Shown piece by piece: positions 34,056-40,656 of a stretch of 40,656 nt of DNA. Numbering within the stretch: the stretch's first letter is position 1; every line of letters starts with the position of its first letter. The position numbers and the translations under genes are program-made. Location: the NCBI RefSeq assembly GCF_000455485.1, contig NZ_CBQR020000002.1, positions 1-40,656 on the forward strand, written 5' to 3'. Below the pieces are notes generated by a model that was not told the origin of the DNA, did no database searches, and was given only the letters and a program-made list of their open reading frames with translations. The DNA comes from Gorillibacterium massiliense. Its GTDB lineage: Bacteria > Bacillota > Bacilli > Paenibacillales > NBRC-103111.

Positions 34056-34228
34056 AGGAGCGGAGAAACCGATTGTTCTGGAAAAGCGTTAGCGGTCGCC
34101 TTTGCGAACGGATTCCTACTTATGTGGAGTTGTCTAATCAGGGAATCTGGTCGCAACAGCGACTCTCCAGAATAATCAGGTTTTGCAGGGACGGAATCCT
34201 AACTGTCTCAAGTTCGACTTATATAGAT
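34056..34228 (+). repeat. Intergenic repeat element, copy B
   Basis: Partner of 30048-30220; core 34078-34200. It starts about 25 bp after the regulator stop and ends just before the ribosome binding site of the second binding-protein gene. GGATTCC pairs with GGAATCC at the 3' end of the core, one base pair longer than in copy A, and GTCGC-AACA-GCGAC can form a local hairpin. A frame through it opens at 34052, but it is not conserved in copy A. Confidence 0.85.
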
Positions 34229-34241
34229 CGGGGGAGTCGGC

Positions 34242-35873
34242 ATGAAAGGAAGAAAAGCCTTCGCCAGCTTGCTGGCGGTGCTCATGATGCTTACCGCATT
34301 GACAGCCTGCAAGTTCGGAGGGAATGTTTTCGGCGGAGATAAAGAAGATAAGCCACAGAAAACGGGAAGCGGGACAGGCGCTTCTCTTACCTATTGGGCA
34401 GAACTGAACGGGAATGCGGCAGGCACGAAATCAACCTTCCAGGAGGTTCCCTTTTTTCAGGAATGGCAGCGGAAAACGGGAGTTAATCTGACGTTCATCC
34501 AGCCCCCGGCGAATCAAGCGAAGGAAGCGATCAATGTAATGCTTGCTTCCGGCGAACTGCCGGACATGATCGAATACGAGTGGGTCAATTTTCCCGGCGG
34601 ACCAGAGAAAGCGATCAAGGATGGCTATATTGTACGGCTCAACAACGCCATCGACAAATACGCGCCGAATTTGAAAAAATATTTAAGCGAGCACCCGGAC
34701 ATCGACCAGCAGATCAAGACGGCGGATGGCAGCTATTATATGTTCCCGTTTATCCAAAATGATGACCGTTTGCGAACCTACCAAGGTCTGATCCTTCGGA
34801 AGGATTGGCTGGACGAGCTGGGGCTGGATGTCCCGATTACGATCGATGATTGGCATACGGTTTTGAAAGCGTTTAAGACAGAGAAAGGCATTGAGGCGCC
34901 TCTTACGTTTCTTGGGGTGCCGAATCCGCTCTTCGGTATCGAAGGGGGCGGATTCATCGGAGCATACGGTGTCAAGAAGGGTTTTTATCTGGAGAACGGC
35001 CAAGTGAAATTTGGCCCATTGGAAGCGGGGTACAAGGATTTTCTAATGCTCTTCCGTCAGTGGTATGCCGAAGGGCTGATTGACCGGAACTTCTCGGCGG
35101 TGGATTCGGTGACTCAAGACGTCAGTATGCTTACGGGTCGAAGCGGCGCCAGCATCTGGAATGCCGGGGCGGGGATCGGTACTTGGCTGCCGAGCATGCG
35201 GAAGCTCGATCCGAAGGTGGAACTCGTAGCGGCGCCGTATCCCGTTTTGCATGAGGGAGAGCGTCCGGAATTCGGGCAAAAGGCTCCGGCTATCGGTTCA
35301 AGCGGCGGGGTGGCCATTTCCAGCAAGAGCAAGCATGTGGAAGAAGCGGTGAAATTGCTGGACTACGGTTATGGAACGGAAGGGCATTTGCTGTTCAACT
35401 TCGGCATCGAGGGGCAAAGCTATGTCATGAAGGATGGCTACCCGAAATATACAGATTTGATTTTGCATAACCCGGACAAGCTGGCGCCTTCCCAAGCGCT
35501 GGCAATGTATACACGAGCCAGTTATTTTGGGCCGTTCGTTCAGGATGTTCGCTATATGGAGCAGTACTATTCGATGCCGGAACAAAAAGAAGCCATCAAG
35601 CTATGGGCGGACACGGATATGGATGAGCATTATTTGCCTACGACGCCAAAGACGGAGAAAGAAAGCGCGGAGCTGTCGGCCATTATGCAGGATGTGTCAA
35701 CCTTGGTTGACGACATGTCGCTTAAGTTCATCATGGGGATCGAGTCGATCAGTGATTTTGATAGCTATGTGGAACAGATAAAGTCGCTCAACATCGATCG
35801 GGCCATTCAAATCCAGCAAACGGCTTATGATCGATATCGGAAACCGCTGGCAGAGAAGACTGGCGGATCTTAA
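34242..35873 (+). CDS. Second extracellular solute-binding lipoprotein (paralogue), without own permeases
   Basis: A 543-residue lipoprotein, lipobox LTAC with Cys23. It is collinear with the binding protein at 26503-28149 over the full length: both share LASGELPDMIEY, FPGGPEKAI, DKYAPNLKKYL, RKDWLDELGL and a matching C-terminus (SLNIDRAIQIQ versus SLKLDRAIEIQ). No permease gene follows; a terminator does. It may feed a related ligand to the same permeases. Confidence 0.94.
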   Translation: MKGRKAFASLLAVLMMLTALTACKFGGNVFGGDKEDKPQKTGSGTGASLTYWAELNGNAAGTKSTFQEVPFFQEWQRKTGVNLTFIQPPANQAKEAINVMLASGELPDMIEYEWVNFPGGPEKAIKDGYIVRLNNAIDKYAPNLKKYLSEHPDIDQQIKTADGSYYMFPFIQNDDRLRTYQGLILRKDWLDELGLDVPITIDDWHTVLKAFKTEKGIEAPLTFLGVPNPLFGIEGGGFIGAYGVKKGFYLENGQVKFGPLEAGYKDFLMLFRQWYAEGLIDRNFSAVDSVTQDVSMLTGRSGASIWNAGAGIGTWLPSMRKLDPKVELVAAPYPVLHEGERPEFGQKAPAIGSSGGVAISSKSKHVEEAVKLLDYGYGTEGHLLFNFGIEGQSYVMKDGYPKYTDLILHNPDKLAPSQALAMYTRASYFGPFVQDVRYMEQYYSMPEQKEAIKLWADTDMDEHYLPTTPKTEKESAELSAIMQDVSTLVDDMSLKFIMGIESISDFDSYVEQIKSLNIDRAIQIQQTAYDRYRKPLAEKTGGS

Positions 35874-35918
35874 CGGTTCATTATGCCGAAGAGGCCTGGA
35901 GCGTATTCTATGCAACAG

Positions 35919-35946
35919 CCCCGCTCCAAAACGGAGCGGGGTTATT
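35919..35946 (+). terminator. Terminator after the second binding-protein gene
   Basis: CCCCGCTCC (35919-35927), 5-nt loop, GGAGCGGGG (35933-35941), then TTATT. Nearly the same hairpin recurs inverted at 38258-38280. Located between convergent genes, it could serve both strands. Confidence 0.8.
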
Positions 35947-35960
35947 GATTCTCAAAGTCT

Positions 35961-38201
35961 TTAGTCGCTGGTCATGCCTGTCGAGTTCCGAAGGAATAGC
36001 AAAATCGTCTCCAAAACTTTCAACGGATTTTGAATGATATCGAGCAGCTTATTCTGAAGCGCGGCAAGGATGGATACTAGCCCCGTTGAGATTTGACCTA
36101 GAATTTGATCAAGATAACTACCATTACCATTACCATTGCCATTGCCATTACCGTCCACATCATTTTCGTTGGTTAACGTGACTTCTTGCTGGAACAGAGC
36201 GATACTCACTCCGCTTGAGGAATCGGCGATGCTTGCCTGAATGAGGGCTGTCCCTTCATTAACGTTCCGGGGAATGGATGCGACTCCGTCTGCGGAGACC
36301 AAAACCTCGCCACTGCCGGATAGTTTCGTCCAGGTCAGCATGGAGTTCGGAACGGGGCTGCCCGCCAGACGTACCGAAAACCTTTGGCTCAGGCCGTCGT
36401 CACCGGGCGAGAGCGATACGTTCAACTGCGGATGTAATTGAGCCAGCAGCTTGGCTCCGGATGCAGCCGGGTAAGAAGGGAGTGCGGAAAGGATGTTCTG
36501 GGTCGCAGCCCAGAAGTCGTCCACCGTAACGCCAAGCTTGCCTAAAGCGTAACCGAACCGGTAAAAGCCTCCGTCCATCCCGTTATTAACCGTTTGGATG
36601 GCCGAATACAGCAAGCTGTCCCGCTTCTTCTGATCTTGAAGATAAGGGATGGCTTGTTCTCCGTTTAATCCCGTCAATTGCTCCTGCCAAGCCCCTTTTA
36701 TTCCTTTGAGGTTTTTACCGTCCCCGAGCAGGAAAAGAAGAAAGTCGTTGGCATCGATATACCCGTAGGGATACAGGCTCTGCAGTGCGGTATTGTAAGC
36801 TTTATTTTGAGCAAATACCTGCAAAGCTTCCGCTGTCGTGGCATCGTCAAAGGATCCGGCTTCTTTCATCATCTGAAACAAGGCTAGTTTGACTGCTTCT
36901 TTATCCACAGAGGCGTTCAATCGGGGAGCGATCTTGCTCCATACGGGATCGATTATTTGCAGCTGACTTGAGCCATCAAGGGCGGCGACTTCGCTGTTCA
37001 TGTCACGAACCGACAGCAGCCACACCGGATTACCAGCTGTCAGCCCATCGTACAACGATTTGGTTTGTTCCATAAAGAAGTCCGCCCCAAAAGGAGAGAC
37101 ATCGTTTCCTTTCGGATTCCGCAGTTCTTTTTCGTAGATGATTCTCGGTTGTTGGTCATAAGAATGAAGCAGCTTGAGCTGCACGATGCCGGATTCATCG
37201 ATCGTATCTTGTGAGAATACGATGCTCCCGACATAGTCGGTTTGCATTTCAAATAGATCCAATTTCGTCCTTCCCGCGACTTGAGAGAAGTTTAGCTTCG
37301 TGATCTGAGGAGAGACATAGGCACCGAAAACATTCAAAACGTAGCGTACCGTGCCGTCACTGGGGAAGCGGGGATAACTTACCGTTAATGTCGTATTGGA
37401 GCGGATGTATGCGACGGCCAGTGGGGCAAAGGCGCGGTCGTCCGTTTGCAGCCGACTGGACAAACGATCCGCTGCTTCCTGTACCTTGGCGGGTTTTACT
37501 CCTAGGTTGCGTAAAACACGGCTGACCTGGTAGCTTTCCGCCTGCCCAAGGACTTCTTGTCTTTTTTGGTTATATAGATCGAGGACTGTTTGTTTATCTT
37601 GCATGAAAGTGTTGATCTCAAACGGGGACAACTCGTAGAGTTTTTTTCGCAAGGTACCTTCCACGCCAAGGCGGGTTCCGCCATCTCCCAACTGGAAGAG
37701 GAGAAAGTCGTCTGCGGTCAGATAAGGTTGTCCGGCAGCGGAGGATAAAATTTGCAGCGCGCTTTTGTAGTCAGAGTTGCTGCGAATTTCGTTGAGAAAC
37801 TCCGTTTGCGGTTGCAGCAGATACAGTTCCATATCCCGCAAAAACAAGAAAAATTGGCTTTTTACGGCCTCTTGATCGACACTGGCTGGCAGCTTGAGCC
37901 GAATGGTCTCCCAAATAGGATCCAGAACAGAGGCGTCCTCCGAGGTAAGACCGGAAAGTTCTGCGCGCAATGCCGACACGGCTAGTCTGTCAGCCGGCTC
38001 GCCGGCATTCAACGCGTCATGCAGAGCGAACAACTGGCTGAGTGATGCCTTCGAAACAGCTTCCCCGGCAGCCTTTGCCGTTGGTAGGGAACCAAATCTT
38101 AGGTTGCCATCGGCTATTTCCCCGAGAAGTGAAACTAGAAGTGCAAGCGTGATGCTGCATAAGATAAGCCGTATTCTTTTCCCGATATTCAAGGTGTTCA
38201 T
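35961..38201 (-). CDS. Secreted protein of unknown family with short Asn-Gly linker and hydrophobic C-terminal tail
   Basis: A 746-residue exported protein. Signal peptide: MNTLNIGKRIRLILC, hydrophobic core, cleavage near TAKA/A (about 43-44). Two internal repeats are visible: one with DPIWETIRLKLPASVDQEAVK and FLLFQLGDGG, another with DPVWSKIAPRLNASVDKEAVK and FLLFLLGDGK. Before the linker is a bacterial-Ig-like segment (LTWTKLSGSGEVLVSADGVASIP). Then come about six Asn-Gly units and a tail beginning YLDQILGQISTGL. The Ig-like segment, linker and tail match the 38307-39422 protein, so the two are paralogues. No enzyme motif is seen. It may be a surface or matrix protein, by inference only. 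Confidence 0.8.
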   Translation of the reverse strand: MNTLNIGKRIRLILCSITLALLVSLLGEIADGNLRFGSLPTAKAAGEAVSKASLSQLFALHDALNAGEPADRLAVSALRAELSGLTSEDASVLDPIWETIRLKLPASVDQEAVKSQFFLFLRDMELYLLQPQTEFLNEIRSNSDYKSALQILSSAAGQPYLTADDFLLFQLGDGGTRLGVEGTLRKKLYELSPFEINTFMQDKQTVLDLYNQKRQEVLGQAESYQVSRVLRNLGVKPAKVQEAADRLSSRLQTDDRAFAPLAVAYIRSNTTLTVSYPRFPSDGTVRYVLNVFGAYVSPQITKLNFSQVAGRTKLDLFEMQTDYVGSIVFSQDTIDESGIVQLKLLHSYDQQPRIIYEKELRNPKGNDVSPFGADFFMEQTKSLYDGLTAGNPVWLLSVRDMNSEVAALDGSSQLQIIDPVWSKIAPRLNASVDKEAVKLALFQMMKEAGSFDDATTAEALQVFAQNKAYNTALQSLYPYGYIDANDFLLFLLGDGKNLKGIKGAWQEQLTGLNGEQAIPYLQDQKKRDSLLYSAIQTVNNGMDGGFYRFGYALGKLGVTVDDFWAATQNILSALPSYPAASGAKLLAQLHPQLNVSLSPGDDGLSQRFSVRLAGSPVPNSMLTWTKLSGSGEVLVSADGVASIPRNVNEGTALIQASIADSSSGVSIALFQQEVTLTNENDVDGNGNGNGNGNGSYLDQILGQISTGLVSILAALQNKLLDIIQNPLKVLETILLFLRNSTGMTSD

Positions 38202-38257
38202 CTCCCTCTACCGGTTAAAGGTATGTAAAGCATCGCAACCTCTTATTTCAGCAATAA

Positions 38258-38280
38258 CCCCGCTCCATAAAGGAGCGGGG
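38258..38280 (-). terminator. Terminator after the Asn-Gly-rich protein gene
   Basis: CCCCGCTCC and GGAGCGGGG around a 5-nt loop. On the minus strand the stem is followed by TTATT, the same layout as at 35919-35946, in inverted orientation. Confidence 0.8.
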
Positions 38281-38306
38281 CACATCCGCGATCGAGTTAT
38301 ATCGAA

Positions 38307-39422
38307 CTAATTCGCTGTGTAACTGCGAATGAGGTTCAAAAGTGTTTCCAGGTATTTCAAAGGATTTTGAATGAAATCGATGATCTTACTTTGCAGCGCC
38401 GCAAGGATGGTCGTTAAACTCGCTCCAAGTTGGCCGAAAATTTGATCCAGGATTCCACCGGCATTGCCACTGCCATTGCCATTTCCGTTGGCATTGCCGT
38501 TGCCGTTGGCATTGCCGTTGCCGTTAACGTTACCGTTGCCGTTAACGTTACCGTTGGCATTGCCGTTTCCGTTGCCGTTGGCATTGGCATTGCCGTTTCC
38601 GTTGCCGTTTCCATTGCCGTTTCCGTTGCCGTTGGCATTGCCGTTTCCGTTGCCGTTGGCATTGCCGTTACCGTTGCCGTTGGCATTGCCATTGCCGTTA
38701 CCGTTGCCGTTGCCGTTGGCATTGCCATTGCCATTGCCGTTACCGTTGCCATTACCATTACCATTGCCATTGCCATTGCCATTGCCATTGCCATTGTCGT
38801 TTCCGTTGCCGTGGCCATTGCCGTGGCCATTGCCGTTGCCATTGCCGTTGCCATTGCCATTGCCATTGCCATTGCCGTTACCATTGCCGTTACCAGCACC
38901 GTTGTCGTCCGTGTAGTTCTTGTTCACCAAGGTGACTTCTCTTTCAAAGAGAACAACGTTTTTTCCGGTGAAAGGGTTGATGGCGCCTGCTTGGATGACT
39001 GCAGTCCCTTGGGCAACCTCTTTCGGGATGCTGACGATGCCGCTCCGAGATACCGATACGGCGTCATCTCCGGAGACTTTTGACCACTGAAGCAGGGAAT
39101 TAGGGAATGCCAGGCCAAAAAAGACGATATTGAACTCTTGCGTCAATCCATCCTCGCTTGCGTTAACGTTTACTGTCGTATAAGGCTTCAAAAATTCCAA
39201 CAGCTTGTCCACGCCTGCTACGTCGCCTTCTGCTGGCACCTTATCGGCGATCTTGGACCAAAGCAGTTTTACTGCATCTTGATCACCGGTAACGGCTTGT
39301 TCCGTTGGCAATGCTTCCGCCGCATGTGCCTTAGGCATTGCCCCCAATCCGCTTGCGAGGGAGATGACTAACGAAAAAACCGCGGTAAAGATGACAATGC
39401 GAAGCTTCTTACCTAAATTCAT
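38307..39422 (-). CDS. Secreted Asn-Gly-repeat protein of unknown family
   Basis: A 371-residue exported protein. Signal peptide with cleavage after about residue 35 (AHA/AEA). A short domain (about 45-170) contains [16 protein letters not shown] and an Ig-like stretch, [23 protein letters not shown]. Residues 174-323 are an almost pure Asn-Gly dipeptide repeat, interrupted by single Ala, Val, His, Asp or Ser residues. The last 48 residues ([20 protein letters not shown] ...) are hydrophobic and closely match the tail of the neighbouring 746-residue protein. Start chosen at ATG 39422, with AGGGG eight bases upstream; the frame also opens at GTG 39431. No function recognised. Confidence 0.85.
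   Translation of the reverse strand: MNLGKKLRIVIFTAVFSLVISLASGLGAMPKAHAAEALPTEQAVTGDQDAVKLLWSKIADKVPAEGDVAGVDKLLEFLKPYTTVNVNASEDGLTQEFNIVFFGLAFPNSLLQWSKVSGDDAVSVSRSGIVSIPKEVAQGTAVIQAGAINPFTGKNVVLFEREVTLVNKNYTDDNGAGNGNGNGNGNGNGNGNGNGNGNGHGNGHGNGNDNGNGNGNGNGNGNGNGNGNGNGNGNANGNGNGNGNGNANGNGNGNANGNGNGNANGNGNGNGNGNGNGNANANGNGNGNANGNVNGNGNVNGNGNANGNGNANGNGNGSGNAGGILDQIFGQLGASLTTILAALQSKIIDFIQNPLKYLETLLNLIRSYTAN
38454..38903 (-). repeat. Asn-Gly-coding hexanucleotide repeat tract
   Basis: About 450 bp of degenerate six-base repeats (AAY GGY units on the minus strand). Gly-codon positions have single second-base changes giving Ala, Val or Asp; Asn positions change to His, Ser or Ala. Third positions alternate T and C irregularly. 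Because the tract lacks stops, it also creates long meaningless open frames on the plus strand. Confidence 0.95.
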
Positions 39423-39483
39423 TCCTTTCACCCCTAGTTCAGATTTCGCCTTGAAGAATTAAGATTCTCCCGGCTCTTTTAAA

Positions 39484-39524
39484 AATATATTCAATTTGAC
39501 AATATTAATCAATATAGTTATTCA
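39484..39524. promoter_or_regulatory. Overlapping divergent promoters
   Basis: Plus strand: TTGACA (39496-39501), 17 bp, TATTCA (39519-39524). Minus strand: TTGATT (39507-39512), 17 bp, TATATT (39484-39489). The two overlap, so the V4R gene (right) and the Asn-Gly protein gene (left) would compete for polymerase. The plus transcript would have a leader of about 180 nt; I see no defined riboswitch in it. Confidence 0.55.
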
Positions 39525-39708
39525 AAATGAGAACTTAAGAACTAAGGAATGATCGAAAACGCTTTATGGTTTCCTGCTTTTTGTATCAGTATTGGGCAAT
39601 TAGCCCGCCATTTTCGCTATGTCTTTTCCCCTGGCTCTTGATCTGAATCAAGGACGGATTCCCTTTTTTTCGGCAAAATGAAGATACATCAAGGGAGGAG
39701 ATCGAGAT

Positions 39709-40158
39709 ATGGATCCATTTAACTTCAAAGACATGAGCCGCATTGACAGGCCTAAGCTGGGCAACGAGGTTCCCCTCGAACTGTTCCGCACCATTCGTTT
39801 GATCGGAATGTACCAGGGACTGCCGATGAACGGAAAAGCGACGACGGTAACCATAGGCCGCAAGATCGGTGAAAATTTGCCGGTGGATTCCATGGACGAA
39901 TTGTTTCAGATCGTTGAAAAGTTGAAGATCGGCATACCGAAAATCGTTCTTAGCGATGAGCGGACCGTTTGCGTAGCCATCGAGGATTGCTTCTGCAAAG
40001 GTCTGCCGCAAGCAGAAGGAAAGCGGGTCTGCGATCTGGAGGGCGCCATTTTGGAAGGTGCGATCAATCGATTTAGCACGCGAAAAGCTTCCGTCAGAGA
40101 AGTGAAGTGTAACGTAAACGGCGATGAGCATTGCGAATACGAAATCCGGTTTCTTTAA
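39709..40158 (+). CDS. V4R-domain protein
   Basis: A 149-residue soluble protein. The C-terminal half (about 75-149) has the V4R (vinyl-4-reductase) pattern: CVAIEDCFCKGLP, CDLEGAILEGAINRF and the ending CNVNGDEHCEYEIRF, with several cysteines placed as in this small-molecule or metal-binding domain. GGGAGGAG precedes the ATG. It lies 38 bp before the ScdA/YtfE-type gene with no terminator, so the two are probably one operon. A role in sensing or handling nitric oxide or iron is suggested only by that neighbour. Confidence 0.85.
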   Translation: MDPFNFKDMSRIDRPKLGNEVPLELFRTIRLIGMYQGLPMNGKATTVTIGRKIGENLPVDSMDELFQIVEKLKIGIPKIVLSDERTVCVAIEDCFCKGLPQAEGKRVCDLEGAILEGAINRFSTRKASVREVKCNVNGDEHCEYEIRFL

Positions 40159-40196
40159 TGCTTAACGGAACATCAAAATAATGGAGGTTAACAATC

Positions 40197-40656
40197 ATGC
40201 AAACTCACTTTAACGGCACAGAACAAATTGGCTCCTTGGTCGCCGGCTTTCCCGGCGCCAGCAATGTACTAAAAGCTTACGGCATCGATTTCTGCTGCGG
40301 CGGAAACCGCTCGCTGCAAACGGCGATTGACCAGCAAAGACTGAACGGAGACGAAGTTTTGCATCGGCTGAATGAAGCCTACCGGGAGGATCAGGAACGC
40401 CAAGAAACGGGTCAGAACTGGCAGGACGCTTCCTTTCACGAATTGATTACCCATATCGTAGAGACGCATCATGATTTTTTGCGGGAGGAGCTGCCGGTGA
40501 TCAGCGGCTTTTTGACGAAAATCTTGCGTGTCCACGGGCCTCATGAACCGGAAAAACTGGGCCGCTTGCATCAATTGTTTCATACGATAAAAAGCGAGCT
40601 GGATGAGCACCTCATTGCGGAAGAAGAGGGACAGTTTCCTCTCATCCTCTCTTATG
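40197..40656 (+). CDS. ric: ScdA/YtfE (RIC)-type iron-sulfur cluster repair di-iron protein (partial)
   Basis: The frame runs off the right edge after about 153 residues. The N-terminal ScdA_N domain has the family motif YGIDFCCGG (Cys33, Cys34). The hemerythrin-like domain follows with iron-ligand histidines in IVETHHDFLREELP, and with HQLFHTIKSELDEHLIAEE. These proteins restore Fe-S clusters damaged by nitric oxide or peroxide. GGAGG is nine bases before the ATG. Confidence 0.94.
   Translation, partial: MQTHFNGTEQIGSLVAGFPGASNVLKAYGIDFCCGGNRSLQTAIDQQRLNGDEVLHRLNEAYREDQERQETGQNWQDASFHELITHIVETHHDFLREELPVISGFLTKILRVHGPHEPEKLGRLHQLFHTIKSELDEHLIAEEEGQFPLILSY

Noticed and set aside
34052-34342. 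96-residue ORF through repeat copy B
   Set aside because: It overlaps the second binding-protein gene, and the matching frame in repeat copy A ends early, so the conserved unit is nucleic acid, not protein.
38454-38903. Array-like appearance suggesting a CRISPR or other spacer array
   Set aside because: The period is six bases, there are no distinct spacers, and the tract lies inside a protein-coding frame.
38430-39083. Long open frames on the plus strand with Val-Ala-Ile or Pro-Leu repeats opposite the Asn-Gly protein gene
   Set aside because: They are a by-product of the stop-free hexanucleotide repeat. They have no ribosome binding site, and the minus-strand frame has a signal peptide and a paralogue.

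Overview
The window looks like chromosomal DNA of a spore-forming, polysaccharide-degrading member of the Bacillales, most likely Paenibacillus. The evidence is a mother-cell sigma factor SigK with its pro-peptide, a GerA-type germinant receptor operon, strong AGGAGG-type ribosome binding sites with frequent GTG/TTG starts, and many glycoside hydrolases together with lipoprotein ABC sugar importers and AraC/YesN-like regulators. This assignment is inferred from gene content; no database search was run.

Layout. 1-3704 (minus): an OmpR-type two-component system, then an intrinsic terminator, then a MacB/FtsX-type ABC ATPase and permease; the permease runs off the left edge. 3817-7735: a scarred accessory block. 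It holds a broken IS630-type transposase, a 5'-terminal fragment of sigK, a toxin-antitoxin-like pair, a pRiA4b ORF-3/DUF6155-like protein, a small ORF, a frameshifted UPF0158-like gene and a tiny ORF with an internal stop, and ends at the intact sigK. The sigK fragment and the start of intact sigK form a direct repeat of about 268 bp, offset by exactly 3335 bp. 8300-11985: a three-gene ger operon with a candidate sigma-G promoter and flanking terminators.

12112-25328: a GH43 glycosidase, a divergent alanyl-tRNA editing protein, a run of GH3 enzyme, Gfo/Idh/MocA oxidoreductase, AraC regulator and GH27 alpha-galactosidase, then a membrane-anchored protein of unknown function, a PLP aminotransferase, a discoidin-like protein and a YbaK-type deacylase. 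25401-26208 (minus): a MarR regulator overlapping a small membrane protein, with a palindromic operator candidate at the promoter. 26503-35873: a CUT1-type importer (solute-binding lipoprotein and two permeases), a GH88 unsaturated glucuronyl hydrolase, a membrane-bound YesN/AraC-type regulator and a second, paralogous binding protein. Two copies of a roughly 175-bp intergenic repeat sit in this cluster. The ATPase for the importer is not here; such systems usually borrow a shared MsmX-type ATPase.

35961-39422 (minus): two adjacent paralogous secreted proteins of unrecognised family. Both end in an Asn-Gly repeat linker followed by a conserved hydrophobic/amphipathic tail of about 48 residues. 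In one, the Asn-Gly tract is about 150 residues, 40% of the protein. 39484 to the right edge: overlapping divergent promoters, then a V4R-domain protein and a truncated-by-window ScdA/YtfE-type di-iron repair protein.

The most unusual elements are the Asn-Gly secreted protein pair, the partial sigK duplication bracketing an accessory block, and the intergenic repeat in the glycan-uptake cluster.
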